Shown: positions 35,601-49,286, numbered from the stretch's first letter. The stretch: DNA of 64,000 bases from Saccharina japonica (GCA_008828725.1 MEHQ01000010.1:457867-521866); one strand, 5' to 3'. Notes: generated by a model from the sequence alone, not told the origin. Numbers and translations: made by a program.

Positions 35601-36866
35601 CTTCTGCGTGCTCGGCCGGCTCTCGTCGGAGGTCGGCTGGCCTCACGGGGAACTGATCAAGCGCCTCGAGGTAAGCATCAAAATGTCCGACCCTTACCTG
35701 GCGAAATGTGATGTTCAGGTTAGCTTAGACACTGCCGCGCAGAGTCACATACGTGACGATGAGGGTTGCCGTCATTATTGTGCACCCGAAACATCTTTGA
35801 TATTTTCGGTTGACCGTACTGTCGGCTGGAAGACGAGAGGGTGTCGTGGTCGTGGGATTTTTTTTTGTATCAAGTCGTGCGCCTTTGTAGTGACAAGTTC
35901 AGCCAAGCATGTCGTGTGTGGGTGGTCCCATTTAAAGTTGCTTGCACCACTTTTCCTGATTTGGTGCGTTGGTCGCGTGACATGTTGAAAGTCTCGTGCA
36001 TTTTCTTCCCAGCAAGTTGATACACAACGACGTATGAGGTCTGTTTTTCCGGTAATCGACCAATCCAGTCCATTAGGTTCAACCACAGAGCAAGCAACAT
36101 GTTAAAACTAAATCATGCAGCGGTGCCAGCATATGTTACGCGATTGTTACCGTTCACTACAACGTCGCGTTTACATATAATCTTCTCGAGCGAGAGTAAC
36201 GGTAATATGAACGGCAGCAAGTACAGTTTAACTCAGTATCATTTTCGCATTCAAACTTCGTTTGACGGTGTTGCAATATCGACCTCGCCAGTTAATTTCG
36301 AAGTCCAGCTTTTATCCCTTGGTTCGCTGAAGTATGCGCGCCAGCTGAGTACGTGGTAGTGTTCACGACTTGGGCCAGTTTCGACGAAATGGTTGATGGT
36401 CCTGACCAACTCCTCATTTCGTTTTTATTTCGAGAAATCACCAAGCGGTCGGGATTAAGGTTCAAATCATTTTTTTACGTACTTTGTTGAAGCTGGTCCA
36501 AGGTCTATACAGCCATGTGCCAACTTTCGGCTCTCGTGTGGTTTTCTCAGCAGTTTGGCATCGCGGCTGCTCACAAAGGTACCCACCCATGCACAAGCAG
36601 TTGCTGGATTTGCCGCCGATGGGCGGCTCGGCATGCTCGCATCCTATCGGTGTCACCGATTTTAATGCCATCTATTTATCTATAGTTGTTCTTAAACCCC
36701 GTGTATTCGCATCCCTCTCACGTTGCTCGCGTCTCAGGCCCAGCGCAAGATCAAGTCTGAGGCGTACTACGTGGAGAAGAAGGGCGCGACGCAGATCAAG
36801 CAGAAGGCCGAGGCGGCGGCGGACTTGTCCGCTGTCACGCCTGTGCTCGAACAGTACGGCTTCTAA
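32661..36866 (+). CDS. RPL13A: 60S ribosomal protein L13a (uL13)
   Basis: Five exons: 32661-32796, 33837-33946, 34952-35011, 35509-35670, 36738-36866; 198 residues, close to the usual ~200. The protein is a structural component of the large cytosolic ribosomal subunit. Signatures: [20 protein letters not shown] at the start, [20 protein letters not shown] and [16 protein letters not shown] in exon 2, [18 protein letters not shown] in exon 3, [17 protein letters not shown] and [12 protein letters not shown] in exon 4. The last exon is the basic C-terminal helix ending LEQYGF. Intron phases are 1, 0, 0, 0. Introns 1 and 2 each contain one arm of a ~190 bp inverted repeat around exon 2. Intron 4 is about 1.07 kb and has no recognisable content. 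Confidence 0.96.
33341..33530 (+). repeat. Left arm of inverted repeat around L13a exon 2
   Basis: This ~190 bp stretch in intron 1 of the L13a gene is the reverse complement of 33964-34152 in intron 2. Identity is above 95% by eye: one substitution (GGCGTTTGCC versus GGCGGTTGCC) and a small indel near TATTGCAGTACG. It includes a CAGCAGCAGCAG run and the palindrome-like GATATGATATCATACTGATA. Confidence 0.95.
33964..34152 (-). repeat. Right arm of inverted repeat around L13a exon 2
   Basis: Reverse complement of 33341-33530. It starts 18 bp after the donor site of exon 2 (33946) and ends in CCTGTGCTGTGC. The two arms leave a loop of about 430 bp that holds all of exon 2. Confidence 0.95.
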
Positions 36867-37544
36867 GTTGCTCAGCTCTAAGTCTTTCAGCCTTCTTGCC
36901 TTTCGCGCCAGTAGTTAAGCAGGGCTACCATGTATGGTCGGTCCCTTTTCGAGTGAGCACGTGATGTGTGCGTTCGCGAAACTGCCGTAGTGGGTGTGGT
37001 GGGAGGGCTAGTTGGCTGCCTTGCGTTTTTTGGCCGGGATCATGGTGGGACTGGCTGTCCGAACAAAGGATCGAAACGTGTTTCACCTCCTTCAATTTTT
37101 GAATACTCGTATTGCTTCCAAGTCCAAGGTGTGACTCTGAGAAACTATCAGATGCCTCGAGCGCCGCTTGTGTGATGCCCATGCCTCTAACGGGAGGGAT
37201 ACCTTTCTAGCCGGATACGGCGATGGTATGCGTATATGATTTGTGATAACATGTACCTGGTATAACCCTGGCTCATGCTGGTCGATGATGCTGCGAAGCG
37301 TGCTCCCTCCTGGTCGTAGAACTCAATATGTTACGCACACTCATGTGTCGGTAGCAATCGGTACGGACCCCCGAGGTGCGGTGGATGTCATTGGGTACGT
37401 CCAAACCGTATTATATCGTGTAGTATACTCGGTGCCGCAATTGATTCGTAAGCAAAACTTAAACTTTGATACCAAGTTGATGCCGTACACATATATACAC
37501 ATTCGAAGACTGCAAGCACGCTGTGTCTTTCTCTCTACGTTTAG

Positions 37545-37670
37545 TCAGCTAGTTACTGGCTTTGACAACTATATGTTGCTGAAGGTCTATATTCTTTCTC
37601 TCTACGCTCTTCTCTATGCAGCTATTAATAGTTAATGGCTTTGACAGCCATATGTTGCTGTAGGTCTATA
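37545..37670. repeat. Diverged tandem duplication
   Basis: GGCTTTGACAACTATATGTT with GCTGAAGGTCTATAT (37557-37593) recurs as GGCTTTGACAGCCATATGTT with GCTGTAGGTCTATAT (37635-37670). Both copies are preceded by TTTCTCTCTACG. Confidence 0.8.
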
Positions 37671-37689
37671 TACGACAAAACGTTTTTCA

Positions 37690-37858
37690 CTTTTTTCTTC
37701 CCTTAACTCATAACTGAAAAACTTACCCACACTAATTCCAAGTAGTTTGTCCCCCAAAACGGGGGACCGGTTCTTGAGGGGTTAAGAACTGATCCCACGA
37801 ATTTGGGGACAAACTGCTTAGAATTAGCGACCTTGTTTTCAGTTCTGAATTGCTTAAA
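37690..37858. mobile_element. MITE family C, two abutting copies in opposite orientation
   Basis: The left copy (37690-37783) is inverted, with CACTAATTCCAAGTAGTTTG and an end of GAGGGGTTAA. The right copy (37780-37858) is direct, with GAATTTGGGGACAAACTGCT and an end of CAGTTCTGAATTGCTTAA. They share the terminal GGTTAA, so one copy appears to have inserted into or next to the end of the other. Confidence 0.8.
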
Positions 37859-38425
37859 ACGAACCATCGAAACAAATTGAAACGATTACGTACACGCGGA
37901 GCTCTTCGTGGGCATTGGCAGGTCTTTTTAGTTTGCAAGTTCGCACATTGATTTTGGACCAAATATGCACGTACGTGAGCAATCTCAATTCAAATTCGAA
38001 ATACTCGTGGTGTGCTGGTCGTTTGAGGGGCTGGTCAACCGTACTACTTGTATACCAGGTTTAGTGTTGATAAGCTGCTGCGTGGCATTATTCTTCCACA
38101 CGATGTACTTGGTTATTCCTCATTCATTGTTTAATGTTGCACTACCCATCAGCCTCAAGAGCCCCCTCGCGTTTTTAATGTGTACGCGGAGACGCGGAGA
38201 GACCTTGTTTGCCAACCGTCGTCTTAAAATATCGTGGGTTTCCAACTTCTTCGAGGCGTTTGGAAGAAAATGCTTGTCCCCGCCAGAGCAAGGATCGATT
38301 TCGCTCTCTCACACTTCGTGATCCCGACACAGCACCAACGGCCGTGCCCCTGCAGCGCCCTTGGGTGCTAGACAACGGTACTGACATCCCCAAGAAGTGG
38401 TCCTTCCAACAACTGCTTCCAAACT

Positions 38426-41306
38426 ATGGCTCCTCCCGAGTCTTGGCGTGCTGGAAGTGCTGGAAAACATAACGGCAAACGCGTTCGTCAGTGTGCTACT
38501 ACTGCTACTGTCCCCGGCACAGCTGCCGACAGAGTACTCAACGTCCTTGAAGTCCACGACCTTGCATACTGGTGTCAGTGGCGCCTGGCTATCCTCCACG
38601 TGTCTGCACGCTTTGAGGCCGCAGCGCAAGTTGAATCGGACACTTGGTGCCGCGAGCAACTCGAGCAGGTCAGCATCTCTCAACAGGCTGCGTTGAGCAG
38701 TGAAGTTCGACATTTGGAGTCGCAGCTGGGGAAGCACACGAGCATGAACGCCAAGTTGGAGGCGGCGCTTTCGGTGAATGCGGAGGCTCTGGGGAAGACA
38801 GAGTCAGCAAGAGTAGCGGCTACTGCTGCTGTTAGCCGATTACAGGTCAGTGCATGAACCTCGTCCTGCGTCTCTGACAGCACTCTATCAATGCTTTGGA
38901 GCCAAATGTATTTCGTGGTCTTTTGCGTCGGACGAGTATAGAGCTTCGGTATTTAAAAATGTACTGCTGGTTCCAAAAGGTTGCAGGTTGGTCGTGTTGG
39001 TCACCAAGAAGAAACGGATCGACGGAAGTACAGCAGTAGTAGTGATCGTTGCTGGCAGTGTTGCAGTTGTTCGTACCTATACCTCGTACTCGTACAACCT
39101 CGTAACCAGTTTTACCAGGTACGCCTGGTACGCATTGTACGTACGTAAAAAGCGGAGAGAGAGACACGCGCTTCCTTCGTACAGAGTAGTATATACCAGG
39201 TGCAATTATCTTCGTACTTCTTACCGCAGCATATCCCAATGGTCATCTGTTGGCTTGTTTGCTCCATGATACGTAGCCTCAGAAGCTACCGAAGTAGTAG
39301 TGGTGCAGGCATTGGTGGGACGTGCGACAGGCAATCCTGTTTGAGAAAGTCTGTTTGAGAAAGTACAAGGTAAGACAACAGTGCAGGTAAGCAGCAGTAG
39401 TACCAGGTAAGTGTTTCAGGCAACGATGACTAACGACACTACAACCACTAGTAGTAACTGCTGCAAACTACGCCTCGACAATGGCTGCCCTAAATTTAGT
39501 CCGGTACGTACAGCAACAGGTACATCGTGCGCAATGCAACTGCGGTGCTACTCCCGTGCTGTGTACCGAGTACCCGGTGCATACCAATAGTGATTACGTA
39601 GTGCATGACAACCAAAGGTATTTGGCGAGGATGATTACGACACTGATACGTAGCGGCAAGATGGAACACTCTTGAATCCTCCTGCATCGATACCTCTATT
39701 ATACTACGTCTACACTAAGTACCTGTGGGATGCTGTTAAAGGTGATATCAAGCCAAGTCCAGTAGGTTGTCGAAGGTCGTTTCAAAGAACCACAACACGA
39801 GTACAGATTCAACATTCGCGGCGCATCCCGCGATGCTTCCTGCTTTGTTGTTCTGCGTTCTTCGTTCTCCGTCCCCTTTCGGTGGGCTTTTGTTTCGAAA
39901 TGCAACCTGCAAATTGCCCTTGCTGTTGGCTGAGCTGTCTCTCAAGTCTTACATGCATACGTCTACCCGCTATCGTAGCCACGGCCATCATCTCAACGCC
40001 CCACTCCACCCTTGCGCGATCACAGGCGCAGATATTGTACGACAAAGAGTCAGCTGCCGTGTCCGCCAGGGAGCTGGAAGAGAAACTATCGCGCTCAAAA
40101 ACCGCCCAAGAAGGCCTCGCAGCAAGAATCCACGAAGCCGAGACTGCCAGACTTGCTGCCGAACTGAAAGCCGCAGAGCTACTGCGGCGTTCGTCCCAGG
40201 TGGAGGTGGAGTTAAGTGAGGCGCTGTCGGCGACGGACAAGGCGTTGGAAGAATCGCTGGCGGAGCGAGCGAGGGTGGAAGCAATGCAGGGCGATCTCGC
40301 GAACTTACGTGAGAAGTACAGCACCCTCAAGAGGCGTTACGTTGACGCTGGACGCAAGGTATGTAGCGGGGTAGCTGTGATCGCATGGCAGCGCCCACAA
40401 ATATTGGCATTTGTGGAACAATCCGTAAAAGGGCGTAGTGAAATCGATATGTGATAACCTGGTATTGTTATGGTACGTTGATATTGAGGGGTGCGTGCCG
40501 GCACACGGAGCCGGTCGCTTGGCCATGCAAAACGAGCCTGATGTCGCTTGGACATGCAAAATGAAACGTATGATATGTGTGCCAAGCATCCCATGAATGT
40601 TCAACTGCATGGTGCGTCGTCATATAATACGAGACGGTTGAGGATGGCGAAATATATGACTGCGACTGTTGCAAAGCGATTGCACATGTTCCGTGCAGGT
40701 TTGCGGTGATGCGTATTGAACCATTCGTGCAGGAGGCACCGCATCATGGTTCGGTAGTCTCGCTACTTGCTCAACATGGTACTAATAAGATGACGATGTA
40801 CTAATGTGGTAATCTCAACAGAATGCCGTTACTCACTCTCACAAGTCTTTATTTTTATTAGACATATCTCAAGGACTCAGCGAGTGGCTTCGCCAACACC
40901 ATGCATCCTGATGAACATTTCTCCGGAACAGCGTCTTCGTTAGCGCACTATTCATAGTTTGCCGTCCGAATACAGGAAGAAATGACGTGCGCGCTACTAT
41001 TGGGTGCTGTGCATGCCCCGCCTCAAACGACACAACCCGCCACCCCCCTTCCCACCCAACCCTACCCCACCCCTATAGGTGGAGGCCGTACGTGCCGAGC
41101 GCGACGCTTTGCGGCTGGAGCATGCATCGCTGGAAGACAAGCTGGCGGACGTGGAGCGGTTTCAAACCTCTGAACGAGGGCAGGCGTTGGACCGCATGGA
41201 GCAGGAGCTCGCCACCGAGAAGATGGCAAGGGTGGAACTGGAGGCAGATCGAGACGACCTCCAATCGCAGCTGGCCGCCGCGCTGCAGGCCACCGCGCCA
41301 GCGTAG
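38426..41306 (+). CDS. Coiled-coil protein of unknown function
   Basis: Three exons: 38426-38845, 40026-40358, 41079-41306; all joins are phase 0; 326 residues. I do not recognise a family. From about residue 75 on the protein is almost entirely heptad-like and rich in Ala, Glu, Leu, Arg and Lys (for example SARELEEKLSRSKTAQEGLA and ERDALRLEHASLEDKLADVE), as in long coiled-coil dimers. The first ~70 residues are not coiled coil and contain a WCQWRLAILHVSARFE helix. No signal peptide or membrane segment is visible. The start is the first ATG of the open frame; an upstream exon cannot be excluded. Structural, cytoskeletal or tethering roles are typical of such proteins but are not shown here. 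Confidence 0.72.
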
Positions 41307-43038
41307 AATAGCGGGAATAGCGGGCAGGGTGTGTGTGAAGCACCGCTGGAGTGAGCAGTTATTTGGAGCACGCAAGCGCGTTGGTAGGCCGGTATTGTAA
41401 GTAACTATGAATACGCAAGGTACACTCGTTGTAATGATGTAAAATTTTTAAATGATGCTGTACTAATACTAATATCGTAGCTGTGATAGGCTTTCGTTAT
41501 TTAGCCTCACAGGCTGTCTAGATTATACAGCAGTATACAGACGGCTGACGCACTTTTTTAATAGCACAGAACTTTTGCAATTTTGCGATTGTCTGCTTCG
41601 GTCGGGGCGTCAGCTCTACGACCCCGTAACGACTATTAATAGTAGCGGGGAAAATAAAAGGCCGTACGAGTACGTATTTGGTCTGCGTTTTAAAGTCAAG
41701 ATACATGGGTTTGAGTACAGGGCGCCAGTCATGGAGGTATCGTCGCTGTGTTGTTACCAGTTCAGCGCCTCTAGCGCACGAAATATGCTAATGCCGCCGG
41801 TCGTTTACAAAGGTACACCAGCATCAAGTCCTCACACAGACAGTCAAGGACGAAAACTGCTCTCCTCGATACCCTGAGTGCTAAGATGTCCGTAAGCCAC
41901 ACTGGAATCTACGGCAACGGACGTTGTGCCCTCGGAACAAACGAACAGAAAGCACGGGATGCCACGATGGGTGAGCCGTTGAGGGACTCAAGCGCCAAGC
42001 TCTAGGTACGCGTGTACCAAAACCTTCTCGACGTGCCATAGCGCCCTAGGATCAAAGTTCCACGGCATAATCTTGATGAGCTGACTGCAGCGGGATTCAA
42101 AACCGACATTATCCATGATCATGGATCAGACTCAACATTGAAGAATTGAAACATTCAAGAGTAAAATTTGAATAGTGAGCACTACCGTACCGTACGGAAT
42201 CAGGTTGAGACCACCCACGCGAGAGAAAAGATCAAGCTCAGACGCAATCCTCCGATCAAGCCCTTTACATACGCCACATTTGAACGATAAAGCAAAACAA
42301 TGGCGTCAACAATGCACGGCGTACTGCTCTCTGGAACCTTTACCTTACCATATACTCATATATACCGTGGGAATACCAAATCAGTTGACTGCGCGGCACG
42401 CCTTGCAAACAAAACCCAAAAACGACAAGCTGCTTGAGAGTCCCATCATAGTCCCATATCTAACGCGGCTACTCCTTGAGAGACGGCCCTCTCCTCGCCG
42501 GTGTCCAGACATCGACCCTCCCCGACCTCCGAATCCTTTTCGGCGACGAACAAGGGGCACGACACACAAGGGCACAGCCAGTGGAAGCACGATTGGTGTC
42601 GGGGTCAGCTCAACCATGTAGCATATGACGTAGGATCATACCATGTCATCCATTTCAATGCTGAATCTTTTCTAGAGACTTCGGTCTCCCCAAGCGCGTA
42701 CCGTGGTGTCATGGACGGCGTGATGGTAGAAGGACCACGCGCACAGCCAACATATCACTGCAGCTGTATTGCCAATCATAGGCCGCCTTAGCGCTACAAC
42801 CTCCTGTCTGTTGGGTGCATGTGAGGCATTGCGGCGCAATCGTTCAATTCCAAGCAACTACTCAAGTGATACAAAAGATTGCGAAGCAACAACATGTGCT
42901 GCACAATGCTGGATACTACTGGGTACTACTGGGCATGCATGGATCGGTAAGAACCTTACTACCGTAGTCCGAACAAGCAGAGGTGTATACAACTGAACAC
43001 GCGAGGACAACGAATGACACACGACACACCGTACCCAC
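41307..43038. other. Intergenic region between convergent genes
   Basis: It lies between the 3' ends of the coiled-coil gene and the Pelota gene. I see no family-like exon and no strong repeat. The missing last few codons of Pelota probably lie at its right side. Confidence 0.5.
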
Positions 43039-46000
43039 CTCGTCCGAGTCATCGTCGTCCTCAATCTCCGGCAGGGGGAATCGGAGAACAGCAGCGATTC
43101 CGGTGAGATGCCCCAACTGCTCTCCCGTCACGTGCATGCTGTCGACGGGAAATACACAAAACATACCGACGAGGGTACAGGCAACAGGTAAGTAACTGAG
43201 AATGCCGCAAGGACATCTCAACAGCTCCGTAATGTTATCGGCACAGAGATACCTCCACGAATAAGTCAATAACAGAACTACCAGGCACCTGGTAAGCACT
43301 ACCTGGTAAATAGCACTACTGTAGCATCATTAACATTTGCGGGCGGTGCAGTTTACGAAAACAATTGCCTGTTATAATACTGTGGGGGAGAACAACTACA
43401 ATACCAAAATCCCCCAATCCACCCTTGCCGAGCTACTAATATGTTATCGTCTTGTTGGTAACACCACACAGCACGGACAACGAGCAACAGCTCGCCCCTG
43501 CTGGTGCACTGACCTGGAGAACACGAACACTTTAGCGCCTCTGTCCCTGGCCGTCTCCACGAGGGCCACGTACTTTTTTCGCGTCACCAGGTCGCTGAAA
43601 GGAGCAGCAAGCGACGCCAGAGTGGTTGGAAATTGGTACTCGGAATGCCTCGCACGGTGTTTCGGGAATTGCAATCGACAGTGAAGGGCTTCACAGCAAT
43701 GCCAGCGACCGAATTCGGCAAAATAACTAACCTATGAACATAGTCGGTGAATGATACAACTTTTGGCTTGAGAGATAGGGGAAAGGGGAGAGGCAATGTC
43801 GACAAGAGGCCGGCTGAAAAAGGCCAAGTTATCAAACCCGAATTGAAGCAAAACATATATATTTCATTGCTACAACAAGGTGGTTGCAACACCCGAAGAC
43901 AACACGGTGATTGCAGCACCCGAAGACAACAGATTGATTGCAACACCCGAAGACAACAGGGTAAGTGCAACACCCGAACAGCTGTTGCGGTGCTGAAGAA
44001 AACAGGGCGCTCCTCCCAACACCATCCCAGCACCATTCTCAGAACACCCCCGTCCATCATACAGTAAAATCGACATCCGATGCCCAGGCAGAGCACCACC
44101 GATGGCCGTGCCAAGGCAACAAACAGTTACATATAAACGCACAGATACAGCAAGCGCGTCGCAAGTGATGGCGCCTTTACGCCTTCACTATTAATAGCAT
44201 GCTTCAACAAAACATGTACTGGTAGATACCATGCCATGCACACGGCGCACCTGCTTCGGAAAAGGCCATCAGTGACGAGCAAGCTGTCGATCGCCAGCTC
44301 TTCGTTCGCCCTGGACACATGCTGCGTACAGCGATCGATTACATGGGGGGAACACATGTGGAAGCGAGACAAGGCATTCGTGTGAGAAGCGAACGAAAGC
44401 GAATCGTCCATCCAAGTGCATTTCTGGCCACAGGCAGGGATATGTGATCGGCCTGTGGCACCTTCAAAGCGCCTCACAACACATTTCAAGTTAACATCAC
44501 CACGATCACACAACACCTGGTACGTAAAAACCAAACATCAACAAACAACAACCAGGGTACCGGGTAGAGGCGCGCAAGCGAGAGGGCTCACGTTATAACC
44601 ATAGTAAGCCCTTTCAGGATCCTTTTTGAGCATGTCGAAAAAAGTCGCGAGTGCCCTTATCTCGTCAGAAGCCTTTGTGTCGGCCAGCCTGGTCTGCACG
44701 GCGGGCTGCGACAAGATCTCTTCGACGGCACGCTTGTGCCCGGAGGAAGCGTGGACCAGCACGAACTTAGACTTGTTCTCTATCAGATCCTGATGGACCA
44801 CGCGAATGCACCGGGCAGCATGAGAAAGGACAGATAAAGCGTCGGGTCTTGTTTTGAAAGTGCAGCCGAGGTGTGCAACGCAATCGTAGGGGCAGCCGTA
44901 TTCGTCCGTGGGAACCCGTACCTTGCTTGCAAGTCGAAAAACACCTTTAATGTATCTACAGCTACTGCTGCATTTACACAGTGTGATGGGGGGAAAGCGC
45001 CAAGCGGAGTCCCCGAAAACAAGCAGAATATGACAGAGGAGAGCGGACAGCCCGTATCGCATGTCACGCCACGTTCGCAGAAACACCACGCTGGTCGATC
45101 GAGCGGTAGATTGTGCGGTCTGCTCCGACTCTGCACGCGAAATCTGCAGGATATAAGGTTACTCTTACGACGCTTGAGATCATTGAGAGGATTTCCGATG
45201 AAGGATCGCCCGCCGCAAATGGGCCATCTACCGGCCTATAATATTCTGTCGTATTGCCCTGGTCCGTCTCACCCTCTGTTCTCTCCGTACTGCTTCGAGG
45301 TTAAGGAACTCGAAGAAGTCGTCCTTCACAAAGCCGGGGCTGCCCAAAAGCAAACACTTGATCTGCTCGAAGTTGACGTGCCGGACGATCGCCTGCACAG
45401 TTGCATAATACGGACGAGGTAAGGCCGTGCGGGGTGCAAACCATTGGGAGCTACCCTGGGTGCCGCAGAAGACACCTTACTACAGAGCCTGTTGTGTGCT
45501 AGAACGGGCCGGTATCAAGCTCGAGCAACCTCTGACCTCGATAGACTAGGTAACTCAGGGTCGTCACCTGCCAACGGTTTTCATTTGTTGTGACGATGCC
45601 GTACTCGTAGCCTTAACCGACACCAGCAACATCAGCATTCACAACAACCAGCACTAGCTAAACCAAGCCACAACGACTCTAAACTTTGATCGTCATCCTA
45701 CCCCCCTCACCCCTTTCGATCTCCCCTGCAGAACATACTGCGCGCCACGGATACCGCCACTTCACCGTGTCGGAGGAAAACTAACCAAAGCTCTCGCAGT
45801 AGTCGTAAATGTATAGCAGGTACACACCTGGTACACGGCCTCGTAAAATCGGGCCATGGCCTTGCGGTGATCGGAGTTCCCCGCCCTCGTCCTCGGGATG
45901 TTCATGTCGATACGCGCCCGCGTGATCGTCATGTGAGACGTCACCAGGCACACGTGAGCCAGGCCGCAGGTCATCACCACCGCCGCCACATCTGCCTATA

Positions 46001-49000
46001 GACCCAGGCAAGCATAGGGTTGCCACGATAAAGAGGCGTGACGACAATGGCGGAACGAGCATGATCAACACGAAAACATCGAAATCGAGAGCCGGTTTCC
46101 AATTGTCGGTTCGTTTTCCTGGGGCTGGGGCGTTTGTCGAACGTGGGTTTTCGGGAGAATTTGATGAGGGCGACCCAGCACAGATACGGTGCCCCAAGGC
46201 TATGGCCATACCCGTATGAGCGTTTGCTTAAAAAATAATGGTGGGGTCCGAACCACCTGTACAAGCAAGCGGATGAAAAAAGGCTGACCGGCACGAGGGG
46301 CAGGCTTGCTTCCACGACATTAAAAAGGTGACGTACGCAACGTGGTTATTCCACTCGACACGGAACAACGAAGTTTCACTTCCCATGTACTCCTTTACTT
46401 CTAAGACTGGAGGGGGAGTACGGGGATCAACTGAGCTTGACAGCGCTTGGTTGACATTCATACATCTTCGTACCTTCTTGGAAGGGTCGCTGGACGTTTC
46501 TATTCGCTCCAGATGAATGACGTCCCATATGTCCTTCTCTATGGAGAACACTTGATTCAGCTCCAGGTCAAGAGTGTGATACGCCCCGATCTGTTGAGCG
46601 TGGTACAACAGCACCAGGGACAGCACGAGCAGGTATACCAAATCAGACAGGAGAAGTGGGACTTATGGCCGGGACAACTTCATGGAACCAACCGAGATGT
46701 ATCCCTGTAGGTACGCTCATGTTGCGTAAGCGACGGTACAATGACGCATGCTACGATAGAGGTGCACCATGTACTTTCTGAGCTCCTCACTTAAGGAGCG
46801 TCATAACTCACCGAAAATACGATTTTGGAGGAAGATAAAAGTGCTGCCGGATGCGAAATCTCATGACCGAAGTATATTCTGAAACAGTATTCGTCACAAA
46901 AATGAAAGTCCGACGAATTTGGGTTAAGGAGTCCGATCGTTCAGAAAACGATTCAGCCAAAAAGTGCTACCTCTACCGTAGCACGCGTCCAATACACAAC
47001 ATTTTGTCCCGTGTTGCGGTAGTTAATAGTGTGAGAAAAGGCCCCGACACACGGCCATCTAAAAACAAACTATAGCAGGTACCTGGTACCTTCCTGTTAC
47101 CTTGTACCTGGTATACCGTAAGATCGGGGCCAATCCATGGCTCAACTACACGCCACCTGCTATCTGTGAAAGCCAGGCAATTCATCATATATATTAGTTT
47201 AACACTGAATAAGAACGCCACGCCACGGCCGAAGCCAGTTGTTCTTGTCAGCGTCCTATGAAACGAAAGTGCCTCGAAAATGCTCAACGTCTAAATGCCG
47301 TAGCGTTGAACCCAAGTAGAAAACCACGGGGTGAGCGGTTTAGGAATCTGATAGGGGGGGATGGCGCACAAACAACGACCTTGTGCGATTGATAGACGAG
47401 AATGTGGCCTCCGCCTAACGAGGCGTGTTTTTACTGGCCATCTTGTCTAGCTCTACTTAGCGCCTCACGCAGCAGCACCGGTAACTGCAACCAGGTAGGA
47501 CTAGACTATATCAACTGCCATACATCGTTCGCAGCATGGCGGATAAAGCCACGATATACATTATCCTCCAGGGTTCACCATGTCCCCGACATCGTGTGGT
47601 AGAGCTCACCAGCCGGGTTGTCAAGTACTAGGGAAACGTTTTGAGATGCTGTTGTACTCATATCACAACTCCCAAAATATCCTTCCAACAATGAAACGGC
47701 GCCGTACATCTACATCAGCTGTCGCCACCACCATGCAATATTATGATATCCATCTATACACAGGAGCACAGCAGTATTCGTGGTAAACAGTACGGATAAA
47801 CCGTAACGGACACGGACACAGTGACAGCAGTATTGGTAGTGGTGTGGTATGCTATACCAGTACTCTTAATACCAATGGTGCGTACCTTGACATGCCGATT
47901 CTCTTCTGAGTTCCTTCCCGACAGGCGCAGCACGCACGAGTTCGAGTCGAAGTCCACCCTCTCCACAGTGATGGTCAAGCTCAGTCGGACCCGCCTGCTT
48001 GTTGTTGACCCGGTCGAGCTCTCGTTCACCAACTAAAAACACACCGTTCGAGTCACGGTAAGAAGGTAAGACCATGCAAACGGGACATAAGCGACGTTCA
48101 GAGCGGTGACTGAATTCGAGCAGTGAAAAAATAATCGTGCAGCAGTCCGACGGGAAGATAAAGCGGCAAGAGGCAAAACACAGCTTGAGACACTGAACGC
48201 GTACCCAGGTACGACGTACCTACTGTAGCATTTTTATACTCTGCAGGAACCGGGATCTCGAACGAGGTACAGGCGGGAGAAACAAACCGCGCCTGACGAT
48301 CTCCGCGAGCGAACGCTATCATAGCTCACCCTCGTTCAACGCCAGAAAAATGATGCGTCCATGAAGATCGCGTGTGTTGAGGCAATGGGTTTATTAATAC
48401 TCGTTTTTGATGACCCTACGTAAAGTACGTATTTGCTGTGGCCCTAGAGCACAGGACGCATGGTCCGGATGTTTTCCGTATGAGTGCTATTTAATACTAT
48501 AGTGTTGTAGAAGTACGACTAAATCTGCACGTTCTTATGGTCTAATGCGAGAGCCTAGAATTACGAGTACATTGGCAATGCTTCGATCGTTGGTCTCGTT
48601 GGCAGTGTTACAAGAGCTAACTCACAACAAGTAAAATATCATACAGCAGTGTATATATACCAGTACTACTGCTGTATATCGTATATACGTGTCGCCATGT
48701 GACACGAGACACGTGTGACAAACATAAACCATGAAAATGCTCCACGATACGCGTACGGACTTACCGGTACCAAGTACCAAGTATCACGTGCACGACTCGA
48801 TTCCAACATTCCGCAAGAAGTAACATGCGCACGGGTCAAGCAACGCATATAGCAGGGGATCTTCTACAGTAGGAACGACGTCAAAGCCGTACTGCACCGA
48901 CAGACTATTTCAAGCTTTGAGTTTGACTTCGTAGCTCTACTCGCACATCATTGCTGCTACTTGCCTACTATTAATACTATCTGTAGCTCCATGGATGCCT

Positions 49001-49286
49001 TTGTTCAGCCTATGATAGGCTTAGGCTTTCTTCTAGGAGCGTACCATACGATATCATACGAACTCTACTGCTGTACGTATGCCTGTGGTACACTTGTAAA
49101 GTTCAAGTTTAAACCACGAAACGGGGTGTGGCTACGAAGGTTTACCTTGCGGACGGTGCTTGTACGGACCCGGTCACCGATGGTTATAAGGTTGTACGCA
49201 TGCCACATGTCCTCGGCCTCCTCGGTCTTCATCTGCACGACGCCATCACCATCCTTGCTGCTAATTTGCCGCCGGAGCACCTTCAT
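43039..49286 (-). CDS. PELO: Pelota / Dom34 ribosome rescue factor
   Basis: Nine exons found (minus): 49286-49146, 48032-47886, 46590-46474, 45995-45828, 45392-45273, 44789-44592, 44321-44251, 43594-43514, 43138-43039; 381 residues against about 385 in animals. Pelota, with Hbs1, enters the empty A site of stalled ribosomes and splits them (no-go and non-stop decay). Signatures: N-terminal [20 protein letters not shown], then [27 protein letters not shown] and [20 protein letters not shown]. The central part has [18 protein letters not shown] and [14 protein letters not shown], and the C-terminus has [11 protein letters not shown] and [20 protein letters not shown]. The eRF1-like GGQ motif is absent, as expected. 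The reading ends in an acidic tail (EDDDDSDE) at a clear GTGGGT donor, so a last exon of a few codons remains unplaced further left. Confidence 0.94.
43882..43985. repeat. ~30 bp tandem repeat, four units
   Basis: The unit is GCAACACCCGAAGACAACA followed by about 10 variable bases (GGTGATT, GATTGATT, GGGTAAGT). It lies in intron 7 of the Pelota gene (43595-44250) and gives a spurious repetitive frame on the minus strand (CCLRVLQ units). Confidence 0.9.

Larger units (their letters stand above)
36867..38425. other. Intergenic region with two MITEs and a tandem repeat
   Basis: It separates the L13a gene from the coiled-coil gene on the same strand. It contains the family C elements at 37690-37858 and a short tandem duplication at 37545-37670. 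An open stretch at 38300-38420 runs into the coiled-coil start codon without an in-frame ATG of its own. I see no other gene. Confidence 0.55.

Noticed and set aside
43584..44114. 176-codon minus-strand frame with CCLRVLQ repeats
   Set aside because: Produced by the 30 bp tandem repeat in a Pelota intron.
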